A stretch of 64,000 nt of DNA from Microvirga pakistanensis. Its GTDB lineage: Bacteria > Pseudomonadota > Alphaproteobacteria > Rhizobiales > Beijerinckiaceae. The DNA is taken from NCBI RefSeq assembly GCF_004458765.1, contig NZ_SPJX01000288.1, positions 39,065-103,064 of the forward strand, read 5' to 3'. Position 1 is the stretch's first letter; each line of letters opens with the position of its first letter. Of the stretch, positions 1-11,056 are shown one piece after another. The translations under genes were made by a program, and so were the position numbers. The notes beneath the pieces were generated by a model. It was not told where the DNA came from. It did not search any database and worked only from the letters and a program-made list of their open reading frames with translations.

Positions 1-1
1 G

Positions 2-580
2 CCGCCCCGCGACCGCGCCTTCCGTCACCTGGACGTGGCCGGCGGCACCGGGGACGTGGCCTTCCGCATCCTGGATGCCGGCGGAGCGCAGACCCACGTG
101 ACCGTGCTCGACATCAATGGCGAGATGCTGAAGGTCGGCGCCGAGCGGGCAGACCGCCGCTACGACGGCCGCGTCGACTTCGTCGAGGCCAATGCGGAAG
201 AGCTGCCGCTCGAAGCCAGCACGTACGACGCCTACACCATCGCCTTCGGCATCCGGAACGTGCCGCGCATCGACTGCGCCCTACGCGAGGCGCATCGCGT
301 GCTGAAGCCCGGCGGGCGTTTCCTCTGCCTCGAATTTTCCAAGGTCGACGTGCCGCTCCTCGACCGGATCTACGACGCCTATTCCTTCAACGTCATTCCG
401 CGCATGGGCCAGATGGTGACGGGGGATGCGGAATCCTACCAGTACCTGGTGGAATCCATCCGCCGCTTTCCGCCGCCCGCCGCCTTCGCGCGCATGATCG
501 AGGACGCGGGCTTCAGGCGCGTGACCTATCGCCAGCTCACCGCAGGCGTGGTGGCCATTCATTCCGGCTGGAAGATCTGA
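2..580 (+). CDS. ubiE: Ubiquinone/menaquinone biosynthesis C-methyltransferase UbiE (5' end cut by window)
   Basis: SAM-dependent C-methyltransferase of quinone synthesis, acting on the benzoquinol ring of ubiquinone precursors. The reading frame is open to the left edge, so the true start lies outside the window and 193 or fewer residues are visible. The SAM-binding motif I ([10 protein letters not shown]) comes at the start of the visible part, followed by the family motif with GIRNVP and a post-motif ([14 protein letters not shown]) typical of UbiE/COQ5. The C-terminal end ([10 protein letters not shown]) is the usual UbiE terminus. The stop is 3 nt before ubiB, so the two genes are almost certainly co-transcribed. 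Confidence 0.95.
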   Translation, partial: PPRDRAFRHLDVAGGTGDVAFRILDAGGAQTHVTVLDINGEMLKVGAERADRRYDGRVDFVEANAEELPLEASTYDAYTIAFGIRNVPRIDCALREAHRVLKPGGRFLCLEFSKVDVPLLDRIYDAYSFNVIPRMGQMVTGDAESYQYLVESIRRFPPPAAFARMIEDAGFRRVTYRQLTAGVVAIHSGWKI

Positions 581-583
581 CAC

Positions 584-2158
584 GTGATCGGCAGCATCGT
601 TCATCTCGCGCGAAATCTCCGCGCCGGCTTCATTCTCGCCCGCGAAGGCGCACTCGGGCTGTTCGATCCGAGCGCCCTGCCGCCGTCCGCTCGCCTCGCC
701 TTGAAACTGGCGCGCACGATCGAGCGGCGGCAGGCGAAAGACGGTGCGGCGCGTCTGTCCAAGGCGCTCACGAGGCTCGGTCCGTCCTATGTGAAATTCG
801 GCCAGTTCCTCGCGACGCGTCCCGATATCGTCGGCGCGGCGGCGGCGCGCGATCTCGAGCGGCTCCAGGACCGGATGCCGCCATTCCCGCGCGCGCAAGC
901 GGTTGCCGTGATCGAGGCGGCGCTCGGACGGCCCATCGGCGACCTCTTTCTCGACTTCAGCGAGCCCCTGGCGGCCGCCTCCATCGCGCAGGTGCACAAG
1001 GCGCGCATCCGCACGCCGGAGGGTGAGGAGACGGTCGCCGTGAAGGTGGTGCGCCCGGGCGTGCGCGAACGCTTCGCCCGCGACCTTCAGGCCATGCGCG
1101 CGGCCGCCCGCCTCTTCGAGCGCGTGATGCCCGACGCACGCCGCCTGAAGCCCATGGAAGTGGTGGAGACGCTCGCCCGGTCGGTCTCTGTCGAGATGGA
1201 TCTGCGGCTCGAGGCGGCCGCGGTTTCGGAGCTCGCCGAGAACACCAGGGACGATCCGGATTTCCGCGTGCCGAAGCCGGAATGGGATCTCACGGCCCGG
1301 GACGTGCTCACCACCACCTGGATCGACGGAATCCGCCTCAACGATATCGAAGGCATCGCGCGGGCGGGCTTCGACCGCGAGGCGCTCGCACAAACGGTGA
1401 TCCAGTCCTTCCTGCGCCATGCCATCCGCGACGGCTATTTCCATGCGGACATGCATCCCGGCAATCTGTTCGTGGATGGGGAAGGGCGTCTCGTGGCCGT
1501 CGATTTCGGCATCATGGGGCGCCTCGGCATGAAGGAGCGGCGTTTCCTCGCCGAGATCCTCCTCGGCTTCATCCGCCGGGATTACCTGCGCGTGGCGCAG
1601 GTGCATTTCGAGGCGGGCTACGTGCCGCCGCACCATTCGGTGGAGGATTTCGCACAGGCGATCCGCGCCATCGGCGAGCCGATCCACGATCGGCGCGCGG
1701 ACGAGATCTCCATGGCGAAGCTCCTGACGCTGCTCTTCGAGATCACGGCCCTGTTCGACATGGCCACCCGCACCGAACTCGTGATGCTGCAGAAGACCAT
1801 GGTGGTGGTGGAGGGCGTTGCGCGCACGCTCGACCCCAAGCTCGACATGTGGACCGCCTCGGAGCCGGTGGTGCGCGAATGGATCGAGCGCCATCTCGGG
1901 CCCCTGGGCCGCGCCGAACAGGCGGGCCGCGGGCTGCTGACGCTCGCGGGGGTCATCGGCGACCTGCCGGACCTGGCCCTGCGCGCCGAGCGGGTTCTCA
2001 ACCAGATGGAGGAGGTGACCGCCCGCGGCGTCGCCCTCAACCAGGACAGCGTCGCGGCCATCGGGCGCGCGGAGGCGCGGGGCAACCGCTGGGGCGTGGC
2101 GGCCTTGTGGATCATCGCCGTCGCGCTGATGATCATGTTGCTGAGAGGTTTCGCATGA
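584..2158 (+). CDS. ubiB: UbiB, ABC1/ADCK atypical kinase of ubiquinone biosynthesis
   Basis: Member of the UbiB/COQ8 family of atypical kinases/ATPases needed for ubiquinone synthesis at the membrane. The 524-residue length fits the family. The KxGQ motif (VKFGQF, about residue 69) and the alanine-rich nucleotide loop (AAASIAQVHKA, about residue 128) that define the family are both present, as are HADMHPGN and DFGIMG of the catalytic core. A hydrophobic C-terminal segment (about residues 504-522) fits a membrane anchor. The start is GTG, 3 nt after the ubiE stop. The stop overlaps the coaBC start (ATGA), indicating translational coupling. Confidence 0.95.
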   Translation: MIGSIVHLARNLRAGFILAREGALGLFDPSALPPSARLALKLARTIERRQAKDGAARLSKALTRLGPSYVKFGQFLATRPDIVGAAAARDLERLQDRMPPFPRAQAVAVIEAALGRPIGDLFLDFSEPLAAASIAQVHKARIRTPEGEETVAVKVVRPGVRERFARDLQAMRAAARLFERVMPDARRLKPMEVVETLARSVSVEMDLRLEAAAVSELAENTRDDPDFRVPKPEWDLTARDVLTTTWIDGIRLNDIEGIARAGFDREALAQTVIQSFLRHAIRDGYFHADMHPGNLFVDGEGRLVAVDFGIMGRLGMKERRFLAEILLGFIRRDYLRVAQVHFEAGYVPPHHSVEDFAQAIRAIGEPIHDRRADEISMAKLLTLLFEITALFDMATRTELVMLQKTMVVVEGVARTLDPKLDMWTASEPVVREWIERHLGPLGRAEQAGRGLLTLAGVIGDLPDLALRAERVLNQMEEVTARGVALNQDSVAAIGRAEARGNRWGVAALWIIAVALMIMLLRGFA

Positions 2159-3369
2159 CGGCGCTTTCGGGCAAACGCATTCTCCTCGTGATTGGCGGCG
2201 GGATCGCGGCCTACAAATCGCTCGACCTGATCCGGCGCCTGCGCGAGCGCGGCGCGTCGGTGCGCTGCGTCCTCACCCAGGGCGCGCAGCACTTCATCAC
2301 GCCGCTGGCGGCATCCGCCCTCACGGGGCAGCGCACGCATACGGATCTCTTCGACCGCGAGGACGAGGCCGATATCGGCCATATCAGGCTGGCGCGCGAT
2401 GCGGACCTCGTCGTGGTCGCGCCCGCCACCGCCAATCTCATGGCGAAGATGGCGGGGGGGCATGCGGACGATCTGGCCTCGACCGTGCTGCTCGCCACCA
2501 CGCTGCCCATCCTGATCGCGCCCGCCATGAACGTGCGCATGTGGCTGCATCCGGCGACGCAGCGCAATCTCAAGGCCCTGCAGGCCGACGGCGTCCATGC
2601 GGTCGGGCCGAACGAGGGCGCGATGGCGGAGGCCGAAACAGGCCCGGGCCGCATGGCCGAGCCGTTGGAGATCGCGGCCGCGGTGGAGCGCCTGCTGGCT
2701 CCCTCCGGAATGCTTGCGGGCAGGCATGTGATCGTGACCTCGGGCCCGACGCACGAGCCCATCGATCCGGTGCGCTACATCGCCAACCGCTCCTCGGGCA
2801 AGCAGGGGCATGCGATCGCGAAAGCGGCCCGCGAGGCGGGAGCGCGCGTCACGCTGATTTCCGGCCCCGTGGACCTGCCCGATCCCGCAGGCGTCCAGAC
2901 GGTTCATGTGGAGAGCGCCCGCGAGATGCTGGAGGCGGTGCAGGCGGCGCTGCCGGCCGATATCGGCATCTTTGCGGCCGCCGTCGCCGATTGGCGCGTG
3001 GCCCAAGCGGGCGCGCAGAAGATCAAGAAGAAGGACGGCGCCCTACCGACCCTGTCCCTTGCCGAAAACCCCGATATTCTCGCGACCGTTTCGCACCTTA
3101 CCACGGAGCGTCCCGCGCTCATGGTGGGCTTCGCCGCCGAGACCGAGAACGTCATCGAGCATGCCCGGCAGAAGCTCGCGAAGAAGGGCTGCGATCTCAT
3201 TCTCGCCAATGACGTCTCGCCCGCCACGGGCGTGATGGGCGGCGAGAGCAACACGGTGCATCTCGTGACCCGATCCGGCGTCGAGACCTGGCCGACGCTC
3301 TCGAAGACCGCGGTTGCCGAGAGGCTCATCGCGCATGTGGGCGCATTGATCGGAGGCCGCAAACCATGA
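2155..3369 (+). CDS. coaBC: Bifunctional phosphopantothenoylcysteine decarboxylase / phosphopantothenate-cysteine ligase
   Basis: Makes 4'-phosphopantetheine from 4'-phosphopantothenate and cysteine in coenzyme A synthesis. It has 404 residues. The N-terminal half is the FMN-dependent decarboxylase CoaC ([16 protein letters not shown] at the start, APAMNVRMW near residue 121). The C-terminal half is the ligase CoaB, beginning about residue 188 with [15 protein letters not shown] and NRSSGKQG, followed by the conserved KKKDG and AENPDIL segments. The ATG at 2155 was chosen because it overlaps the ubiB stop and gives the normal N-terminus; the frame is open further upstream, but that part is antisense-free shadow of ubiB. 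Its stop overlaps the start of dut. Confidence 0.96.
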   Translation: MTALSGKRILLVIGGGIAAYKSLDLIRRLRERGASVRCVLTQGAQHFITPLAASALTGQRTHTDLFDREDEADIGHIRLARDADLVVVAPATANLMAKMAGGHADDLASTVLLATTLPILIAPAMNVRMWLHPATQRNLKALQADGVHAVGPNEGAMAEAETGPGRMAEPLEIAAAVERLLAPSGMLAGRHVIVTSGPTHEPIDPVRYIANRSSGKQGHAIAKAAREAGARVTLISGPVDLPDPAGVQTVHVESAREMLEAVQAALPADIGIFAAAVADWRVAQAGAQKIKKKDGALPTLSLAENPDILATVSHLTTERPALMVGFAAETENVIEHARQKLAKKGCDLILANDVSPATGVMGGESNTVHLVTRSGVETWPTLSKTAVAERLIAHVGALIGGRKP

Positions 3370-3821
3370 CCCGTATGCTGCGCGTTCAGCGCCTGCCCCA
3401 CGGCGCGGATCTGCCGCTGCCGCGCTATGAAACGTCGGGTGCCGCGGGCCTGGACCTCACCGCCGCCTGTCCGGCGGATGCGCCGATGGTGCTTGCGCCT
3501 CTTGAGCGCAAGCTCGTTCCCACCGGTCTCGTCATCCAGCTGGAGCAGGGGTTCGAGGCGCAGGTGCGCCCCCGTTCGGGTCTCGCCTTCAAGCACGGCG
3601 TCACGGTCCTCAACGCGCCGGGCACCATCGATGCGGATTATCGCGGCGAGGTGCAGGTGCTGCTCGTCAATCTGGGCGCGGAGCCCTTCACCATCACGCG
3701 CGGCATGCGGATCGCCCAGATGATCGTCGCGCCCGTCACCATGGTGGAGGTGGTCGAGGTTGCCGCCGTCGATCACACGGCGCGGGCCGCGGGCGGGTTC
3801 GGATCGACGGGATTGAACTGA
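3366..3821 (+). CDS. dut: Deoxyuridine 5'-triphosphate nucleotidohydrolase (dUTPase)
   Basis: Hydrolyses dUTP to dUMP and pyrophosphate, keeping uracil out of DNA and feeding thymidylate synthesis. The 151-residue protein carries all five trimeric dUTPase motifs in order: AAGLDLTA (1), RPRSGLA (2), [14 protein letters not shown] (3), RIAQMIVAP (4) and the C-terminal glycine-rich [10 protein letters not shown] (5). The ATG overlaps the coaBC stop by four bases (ATGA), so it is the last member of the ubiE-ubiB-coaBC-dut unit. The coaBC-dut pairing is common in bacteria. Confidence 0.97.
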   Translation: MTRMLRVQRLPHGADLPLPRYETSGAAGLDLTAACPADAPMVLAPLERKLVPTGLVIQLEQGFEAQVRPRSGLAFKHGVTVLNAPGTIDADYRGEVQVLLVNLGAEPFTITRGMRIAQMIVAPVTMVEVVEVAAVDHTARAAGGFGSTGLN

Positions 3822-3831
3822 AAGGCACGCG

Positions 3832-4281
3832 ATGAACTTTCTCTCCCGCCGTTCCCTGCTCGCGATCGCGGCCGTCACGGATATCGCGCTCCATGCGCGC
3901 CCCATGCCGGTCTCCGCGAAGGCGCTCGCGGCGCGGCACAATCTGCCGCCGCGTTATCTGGAGCCCGTGCTGCAGGCTCTGGTCCGGCAGGGGATCCTGA
4001 AGGGCGTGCGCGGACCGCGCGGCGGCTACGAGCTCGCCCGCGAACGGCGCCGCATCACGGCCGGAGACGTGGTGCGGATCGCCATGGCGGCGCAGGATGA
4101 CGAAGGCAATTCGCCGCTCCCGGAATCGCGGCTCGCGGAAGCGGTGGTGGCTCCCCTCGTGACGAAGGGGACGGATGCCTTTCTCGCCGAGCTCGACAAG
4201 GTGACGGTGGAGGACCTCTGCGCCAAGGCGCAGGCCGAATCGGTCGGCGAGCCGACGATTCCTGTCGATTTCACTATATAG
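3832..4281 (+). CDS. Rrf2-family transcriptional regulator
   Basis: A 149-residue winged-helix repressor. The Rrf2 HTH is clear: AAVTDIALHARPMPVSAKALA, LPPRYLEPVLQALVRQGILKGVRGPRGGYELAR. It has only one cysteine (in DLCAKA), so it lacks the three-Cys cluster ligand set of IscR/NsrR/RirA and is unlikely to be an Fe-S sensor. The next gene, 74 nt downstream, is cysK. In Firmicutes the Rrf2 protein CymR represses sulfur genes together with CysK, so a role in cysteine metabolism is a reasonable inference. A dyad overlapping its own stop codon could be its operator in front of cysK. Confidence 0.88.
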   Translation: MNFLSRRSLLAIAAVTDIALHARPMPVSAKALAARHNLPPRYLEPVLQALVRQGILKGVRGPRGGYELARERRRITAGDVVRIAMAAQDDEGNSPLPESRLAEAVVAPLVTKGTDAFLAELDKVTVEDLCAKAQAESVGEPTIPVDFTI

Positions 4282-4295
4282 TTTGTGAAATATAG
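4269..4295. promoter_or_regulatory. Candidate Rrf2 operator before cysK
   Basis: Two interleaved dyads lie in an AT-rich patch within otherwise GC-rich DNA: TTTCAC (4269-4274) with GTGAAA (4285-4290), and CTATAT (4274-4279) with ATATAG (4290-4295), each with a 10-nt spacer. The site overlaps the stop of the Rrf2 gene and sits about 60 nt before cysK, as expected for an autoregulated or cysK operator. Binding is inferred, not shown. Confidence 0.45.
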
Positions 4296-4355
4296 CAATT
4301 ATCGACACCTGTTGCGAAAAGGACTAGGATCCTCTCGTTCTCACGGAGGATTTTC

Positions 4356-5336
<981 letters not shown>

Positions 5337-5374
5337 GCTTCATCGCGTGAGGCCTGCAAAAGGACAGCTTTCGA

Positions 5375-5399
5375 GGGCGGCTTTCGAGCCGCCCTTTTT
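5375..5399 (+). terminator. Rho-independent terminator after cysK
   Basis: Eight-bp perfect GC-rich stem (GGGCGGCT/AGCCGCCC) closed by a TTCG tetraloop and followed directly by five T residues. It separates cysK from the downstream small-gene cluster. Confidence 0.9.
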
Positions 5400-5426
5400 G
5401 TTGGGCGCCGCCCTTAAAGCTTGGCA

Positions 5427-5451
5427 AGAACTTCCCTCAACCCGCCGGGTT
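5427..5451 (+). promoter_or_regulatory. Possible sigma-EcfG-like promoter for the small-gene cluster
   Basis: AGAAC at 5427-5431 and GGTT at 5448-5451 with a 16-nt spacer resemble the alphaproteobacterial general-stress promoter GGAAC-N16/17-CGTT, with one mismatch in each half. It sits 58 nt upstream of the first small gene and downstream of the cysK terminator. Weak evidence only. Confidence 0.25.
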
Positions 5452-5508
5452 CTCCTGGAAGCACATGAATTCACCCATGTTTCCAGTCAAGTTTTTCAGG
5501 AGTTCATC

Positions 5509-5865
5509 ATGGCGGAGCGCAAGGCGCCTCATTCATTGAAAGACCAGGACGCGGACCAGATCCGCAACGAGCAGCGCGGCGGCATCGACAGCCCCATCGA
5601 CCCGAGCCGCGACGGCGGGCCCGAGGGCAACGCAACCCTTCGCCGCGTCTGGAGCGAGCCCGGCGGCGAGGCCTACAACTATCGCCAGGGCCAGACGGGT
5701 CAGACGAGCCAGGCCGGCATGGACGGTCATGATGAACTCACCGCCGCCGAGACGCCCGAGGCCACGAAGCACCTGAGCGATGCGACCCTGTCGCCCGAGG
5801 ACAAGGATGCGACGGCGGAAGCCATCGAGCGTATGACCGCCGTTAACGGCAAGGACGAGGGCTGA
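5509..5865 (+). CDS. Hypothetical small hydrophilic protein 1 (118 aa)
   Basis: Not recognised. The ATG at 5509 is preferred over upstream in-frame starts because it has AGG-AG about 8 nt before it and the upstream part overlaps the cysK terminator. The product is 118 residues, very hydrophilic, with no Cys and no membrane segment. Charged and polar residues dominate, with Gly/Gln/Thr repeats in the middle (GQTGQTSQAG) and an acidic, possibly helical C-terminal stretch (SPEDKDATAEAIERM). This composition suggests an intrinsically disordered protein. It is the first of four similar genes separated by 12-19 nt. The function is unknown; a stress or hydration role is only a guess from composition. 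Confidence 0.7.
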   Translation: MAERKAPHSLKDQDADQIRNEQRGGIDSPIDPSRDGGPEGNATLRRVWSEPGGEAYNYRQGQTGQTSQAGMDGHDELTAAETPEATKHLSDATLSPEDKDATAEAIERMTAVNGKDEG

Positions 5866-5877
5866 CAGGAGAGCGCC

Positions 5878-6111
5878 ATGGGCAATGCAGGTTACGGCAA
5901 TCACACCGAAGACACGAAGAACCATGTGGATCCCGAGCGGCCGGATCCGAATGCCGGGCGCGCCGGCTCGTCCGAGAACAAGCCCGGCGGCGCGCCTCCC
6001 GCGGCCGGGCCGCACAGCAAGCCGTCGCTGACGAATCCCGACTCGACGCCCGGTTCGGGCGCCCTGCCGGATGCTGGCGACCGTGACGCAACCGACACCA
6101 CCAGTTCGTAG
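5878..6111 (+). CDS. Hypothetical small disordered protein 2 (77 aa)
   Basis: Not recognised. It has 77 residues rich in Gly, Pro, Asn, Asp and Ser, with no Cys or Trp and no hydrophobic core. An AGGAGAG ribosome-binding site precedes the ATG, 12 nt after the previous stop, which supports real translation. It contains ERPDP (about residues 20-24), a motif also present in the next protein, hinting at common ancestry. Low-complexity GC-rich frames can be spurious, but the ribosome-binding site and regular operon spacing argue for a gene. Confidence 0.6.
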   Translation: MGNAGYGNHTEDTKNHVDPERPDPNAGRAGSSENKPGGAPPAAGPHSKPSLTNPDSTPGSGALPDAGDRDATDTTSS

Positions 6112-6123
6112 CAGGAACCGATC

Positions 6124-6444
6124 ATGGTGCAGAACAAGAATTCCGAACCCCGCGTTCCCACCGAGCGGCCCGACCCCGAGGCGGCCGCCCGCAATCCGAG
6201 GCCCGACTCCCAGGACCGCCCCGGTTTCGATCTCGGCGGTTCGGTCGATGAAACCAATGCGACAGGTACGGGCTCGGGGGTCATTCCCGGTGGTCCGAAG
6301 GGCAGCACATCGAGCGGCACCGATGCCGGGGGCCGCGCAACCGGTCTCACCGATCCCAGCGGCTCACGGTCGCTGGGCGGCGAAGGCAATGCAGGTTCCG
6401 ACGCCGGAGGAGGTCCGACGGACGGCTCCGGCGGTCCCACATAA
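6124..6444 (+). CDS. Hypothetical small Gly-rich disordered protein 3 (106 aa)
   Basis: Not recognised. A 106-residue protein whose C-terminal two-thirds is Gly/Ser/Thr/Asp-rich, with almost no large hydrophobic residues and no Cys or Trp. The N-terminal part has PTERPDPEAAARNPRP, sharing ERPDP with protein 2. A weak AGGA lies 8-11 nt before the ATG, and the gene begins 12 nt after the preceding stop. The opposite-strand frame here is also open, as expected for such composition, but lacks the operon context. Confidence 0.55.
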   Translation: MVQNKNSEPRVPTERPDPEAAARNPRPDSQDRPGFDLGGSVDETNATGTGSGVIPGGPKGSTSSGTDAGGRATGLTDPSGSRSLGGEGNAGSDAGGGPTDGSGGPT

Positions 6445-6463
6445 GCGCAGCAGGATGGAAGAA

Positions 6464-6628
6464 ATGGCTCAATCCGACGACAAGTCCAACCAGGCGACCG
6501 AGAAGGATATCAGCGCCCCGCGCCTGACGCCGCAGGGGCGCGAAAACCCCGATGCGGCCGGCGAGGATTCCACCAATCCCATGGGAGAGGGTGCGAAGAA
6601 GGGGCAGAGCGACAAGGCCGAAGGGTGA
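6464..6628 (+). CDS. Hypothetical small hydrophilic protein 4 (54 aa)
   Basis: Not recognised. The ATG at 6464 was chosen because AGGA (6452-6455) lies 8 nt upstream; an alternative ATG at 6455 would leave that signal too close. The 54-residue product is strongly polar (Asp, Lys, Glu, Gly, Asn) with no Cys or aromatic residues. It is the last gene of the four-gene run and ends before a bidirectional terminator shared with typA. Confidence 0.55.
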   Translation: MAQSDDKSNQATEKDISAPRLTPQGRENPDAAGEDSTNPMGEGAKKGQSDKAEG

Positions 6629-6690
6629 TGATTCTGTTCCGGTGATCCCGCTCGCATGAGGCGAGCTGGCGCCCTGTCGACCGCAGCATG

Positions 6691-6720
6691 AAAAAGGCCG
6701 CCTCGAAGGGCGGCCTTTTT
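6691..6720. terminator. Bidirectional terminator between the small-gene cluster and typA
   Basis: Perfect 7-bp stem GGCCGCC/GGCGGCC with a 6-nt loop, preceded by five A and followed by five T. It can terminate transcripts from both sides, which fits the convergent gene arrangement. Confidence 0.9.
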
Positions 6721-6739
6721 CGTCTCTTGCAGCAGATGC

Positions 6740-8566
<1,827 letters not shown>

Positions 8567-8983
8567 GAAGGTTGGTCTTTCAAAGCAAAGCGGCCCGGCT
8601 CGCGGCAAGCGTTGCCGCGCCCCTGGCTCGAACCGGGCGGAAATCTGATGAGGTGCAATATAATGATTACTCTGCGGCGGCAATAGGGCGACCCGGCCCG
8701 ATCGGCCCGAGGCGGTCGAAAAAACCCTGCTGCCGGATAGAGGTCGGGCCAGACTCGCAGGGATAGGATCTCCGGATCCGGAGCCGCCGGTCCGGCCGAC
8801 GCCCCGTCCGCCCGCCCCAGGGCGGCCGTTTCGACCGTCGGCCGGACGAGACTGTGAGGAAGGTCACAGACCCTCGCCCGTGAGGGGATCATGGTGAGGG
8901 CGTTCTTCAGCAGGAATGGACCCGCGCAGGCTCTCGGACCGCTGTTGCCTGCCGTCCGTTCGGTTGAACCGGGAGGGCCTCTC
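8567..8983. other. Divergent intergenic region between typA and the TPR gene
   Basis: About 417 bases without a convincing gene. It holds the candidate typA promoter, a perfect 14-bp palindrome CTCCGGATCCGGAG (8770-8783), and an in-frame upstream extension of the TPR gene that I do not think is translated. The palindrome is not followed by a T-run, so it looks more like a binding site than a terminator. No RNA gene is recognised. Confidence 0.5.
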
Positions 8984-10846
8984 ATGACGATTCATTCGAC
9001 GAAGCGCCTGCGCCTGACATCATCCGCTCACCTCATGACGGGCGCAGCCACCGCCCTTGTTCTGGCGACCTCCGCCGCCGCCTGTCCGCTCGGCGACCAC
9101 AACAGCCCGCGCGTGAAGCTTCTCCACGGGCTGAGCCATGCTCCGGCCGCGCGGATGACGGTGGCGCAGGCCGATCACACGTCCCATCCCCAGCCGCCCG
9201 CGCGCAACGAGTTGGGAGCCTACAGCCGCGATCTGCCCAAAGGCGCGGCGGCTCCGCGCGCCGAGGAGAGGCCGCCCCTCTACGAGAACCTCGGGCGGTT
9301 CGCCTGGGCGCGAGTCGGTCCCTCGACGCAGGAGGCCCGCGCCTATTTCGACCAGGGCTATCGCCTCGGCTGGGGCTTCAACCACGCCGAAGCGGCCCGC
9401 GCCTTCCGGGCGGCGCAGGATCTCGATCCGACCTGCGCCATGTGCCTCTGGGGCGAGGCATGGGTGCTGGGTCCCCATATCAACTACCCGATGGAGGCGG
9501 CTGCCAACGCCCGGGCGCTTGCGGCGCTCGATCAGGCCAGGCGCGTTGCCCCCGCCGGCGGGCTCGAGGCTGCTCTCGTCGAGGCCCTCGCGCAGCGCCA
9601 TTCGCCCGATCCGCAGGCCGACCGCAAGACGCTGAACGAGGCCTATGCGGACGCCATGGAGGCCGTGCAGGCCCGCTTCCCGGACGATCCCCATGTCGCC
9701 CTTCTGACCGCCGACGCGCTCATGAATCTCAGCCCCTGGGATTACTGGGCGGATGGCGGCAAGACCCCGAAAGGCCGGACCGCCCGGATGGTCGAGCTCA
9801 TCGAGGGCGTCCTCGGGGACCGGCAGGTGGGATCGCTCGAGGCGGCGCCCGACCATCCCGGGGCCGTCCATCTCTACATCCATGCCGTCGAGGCTTCGGA
9901 CCGGCCGGAACGCGCGGCGCCGCATGCGGCGCGCCTGGCGGCGCTGATGCCGGGAGCCGGGCATCTGGTGCATATGCCGAGCCATATCTGGTACCGCCTC
10001 GGGCGCTGGCGCGAGAGCCTGGACGCCAACGTGCAGGCGGCCGCCGCCGACGAGGCGCTGATCAGGCAGGGCGGCGCGAGCCTGCTCTACGCGGAGGGCT
10101 ACCACGCCCACAATGTCCATTTCGTGCTGGTCTCGGCCCTCATGGGCGGCGATGGAAGCACCACCATCGCGGCGGCGGAGAAGCTCGGTGACCTCGTGTC
10201 GAGCCGGGCGCAGCGCGAGGTCCCCTGGACCCAGCCGATCGCCGCGGCCCGCTACTCGGCCCATGCGCATTTCTCCGCGCCCGAGACGGTCCTGGCCCTG
10301 CCGGCGCCGGACGCGAACTTCCCCTTCGTGGTCTCCCGATGGCACTACGCCCGCGGCGTCGCCCTGGCGCGGCTGGGGCGGCACGACGAGGCGCGCGCCG
10401 AAGCAGCGGCCATCACGGCTCTGGCGAACACGCCGGAGATCGCGGAATTGCCCAAGCTCGGCGTGCCGGGTCCAGCCGTGCTGGCCATCGAGGCGAAGGT
10501 GATAGAGGGGCGCATCGCCCAGGCCGGGGGCGACCACGGGAGGGCCGCCGCGCAATTCGCCGAAGCCGCCGAGATCCAGAATGGACTGCCCTACATGGAG
10601 CCGCCCTTCTGGTATTACCCGGTGCACCAGTCGCTCGGCGCCGCCCTGCTGCAGCAGGGCAAGCCCGAGGAGGCGCAGGCCGCCTTCCGGGAGGCGATCC
10701 GGCAGGCGCCCAACAACGGCTGGGCCGCCGCCGGCCTGCTCCGGGCCGCCGAGGCGCGGGGCGACGCCGCGGGAGCCGGGGAGGCGAAGGCGCTCATGAC
10801 CAAGAACTGGTTCGGCGGAGGCGATCCGTCCCTCGACCGGCTCTGA
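8984..10846 (+). CDS. Exported TPR-repeat protein
   Basis: A 620-residue protein with tetratricopeptide repeats, of a family widespread in proteobacteria but without known function. The ATG at 8984 has a strong GGGAGG site 7 nt upstream and yields a Sec-type signal peptide (basic MTIHSTKRLRL, then a hydrophobic stretch ending ATSAAA before Cys). The canonical family segment follows: helical pairs with FNHAEAARAFRAAQDLDP and a CAMCLWGEAW box. Later helices include a MPSHIWYRLGRWRES segment and C-terminal repeats LGAALLQQGKPEEAQAAFREAI. The Cys at the cleavage point lacks a Leu at -3, so a lipoprotein is possible but not clear. It stands alone between typA and a repeat element. Confidence 0.85.
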   Translation: MTIHSTKRLRLTSSAHLMTGAATALVLATSAAACPLGDHNSPRVKLLHGLSHAPAARMTVAQADHTSHPQPPARNELGAYSRDLPKGAAAPRAEERPPLYENLGRFAWARVGPSTQEARAYFDQGYRLGWGFNHAEAARAFRAAQDLDPTCAMCLWGEAWVLGPHINYPMEAAANARALAALDQARRVAPAGGLEAALVEALAQRHSPDPQADRKTLNEAYADAMEAVQARFPDDPHVALLTADALMNLSPWDYWADGGKTPKGRTARMVELIEGVLGDRQVGSLEAAPDHPGAVHLYIHAVEASDRPERAAPHAARLAALMPGAGHLVHMPSHIWYRLGRWRESLDANVQAAAADEALIRQGGASLLYAEGYHAHNVHFVLVSALMGGDGSTTIAAAEKLGDLVSSRAQREVPWTQPIAAARYSAHAHFSAPETVLALPAPDANFPFVVSRWHYARGVALARLGRHDEARAEAAAITALANTPEIAELPKLGVPGPAVLAIEAKVIEGRIAQAGGDHGRAAAQFAEAAEIQNGLPYMEPPFWYYPVHQSLGAALLQQGKPEEAQAAFREAIRQAPNNGWAAAGLLRAAEARGDAAGAGEAKALMTKNWFGGGDPSLDRL

Positions 10847-10906
10847 TCGTCGGACCGGCGCGGACGGGGGCCCGGTGCAGGTTCGCCGATCTCCATTTCC
10901 TACCCT

Positions 10907-11018
10907 CGTCGTCATCCCCGGGCTTGTCCCGGGGATCCCCGTCTTCAACCCGCTGAGGTTCTCAAGACGTGGATGGCCGGGACTGATCCCCGGATCAAGT
11001 CAGGGGACGGCCATGACG
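10907..11018. repeat. Interspersed palindromic repeat, family 1, copy A
   Basis: Starts CGTCGTCATCCCCGGGCTTG and ends GGACGGCCATGACG. It has two GC-rich hairpins, one near each end (CCCCGGGCTTGTCCCGGGG and a diverged one around TGATCCCCGGATCA), flanking GACGTGGATGGCCGGGA. The same architecture is seen at 23769, 24781, 49117 and 60843. Its place between a gene end and a convergent gene suggests an intergenic mobile or amplified element. Confidence 0.75.
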
Positions 11019-11056
11019 GGAGGGGTGTGAGGAGGGAGGGGGCGCGCTGACGGCTC

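Noticed and set aside
281..1894. Long antisense open frame opposite ubiE/ubiB
   Set aside because: Its translation is His/Arg/Gly-rich without family motifs and it lies fully opposite two well-supported genes; typical shadow in GC-rich DNA.
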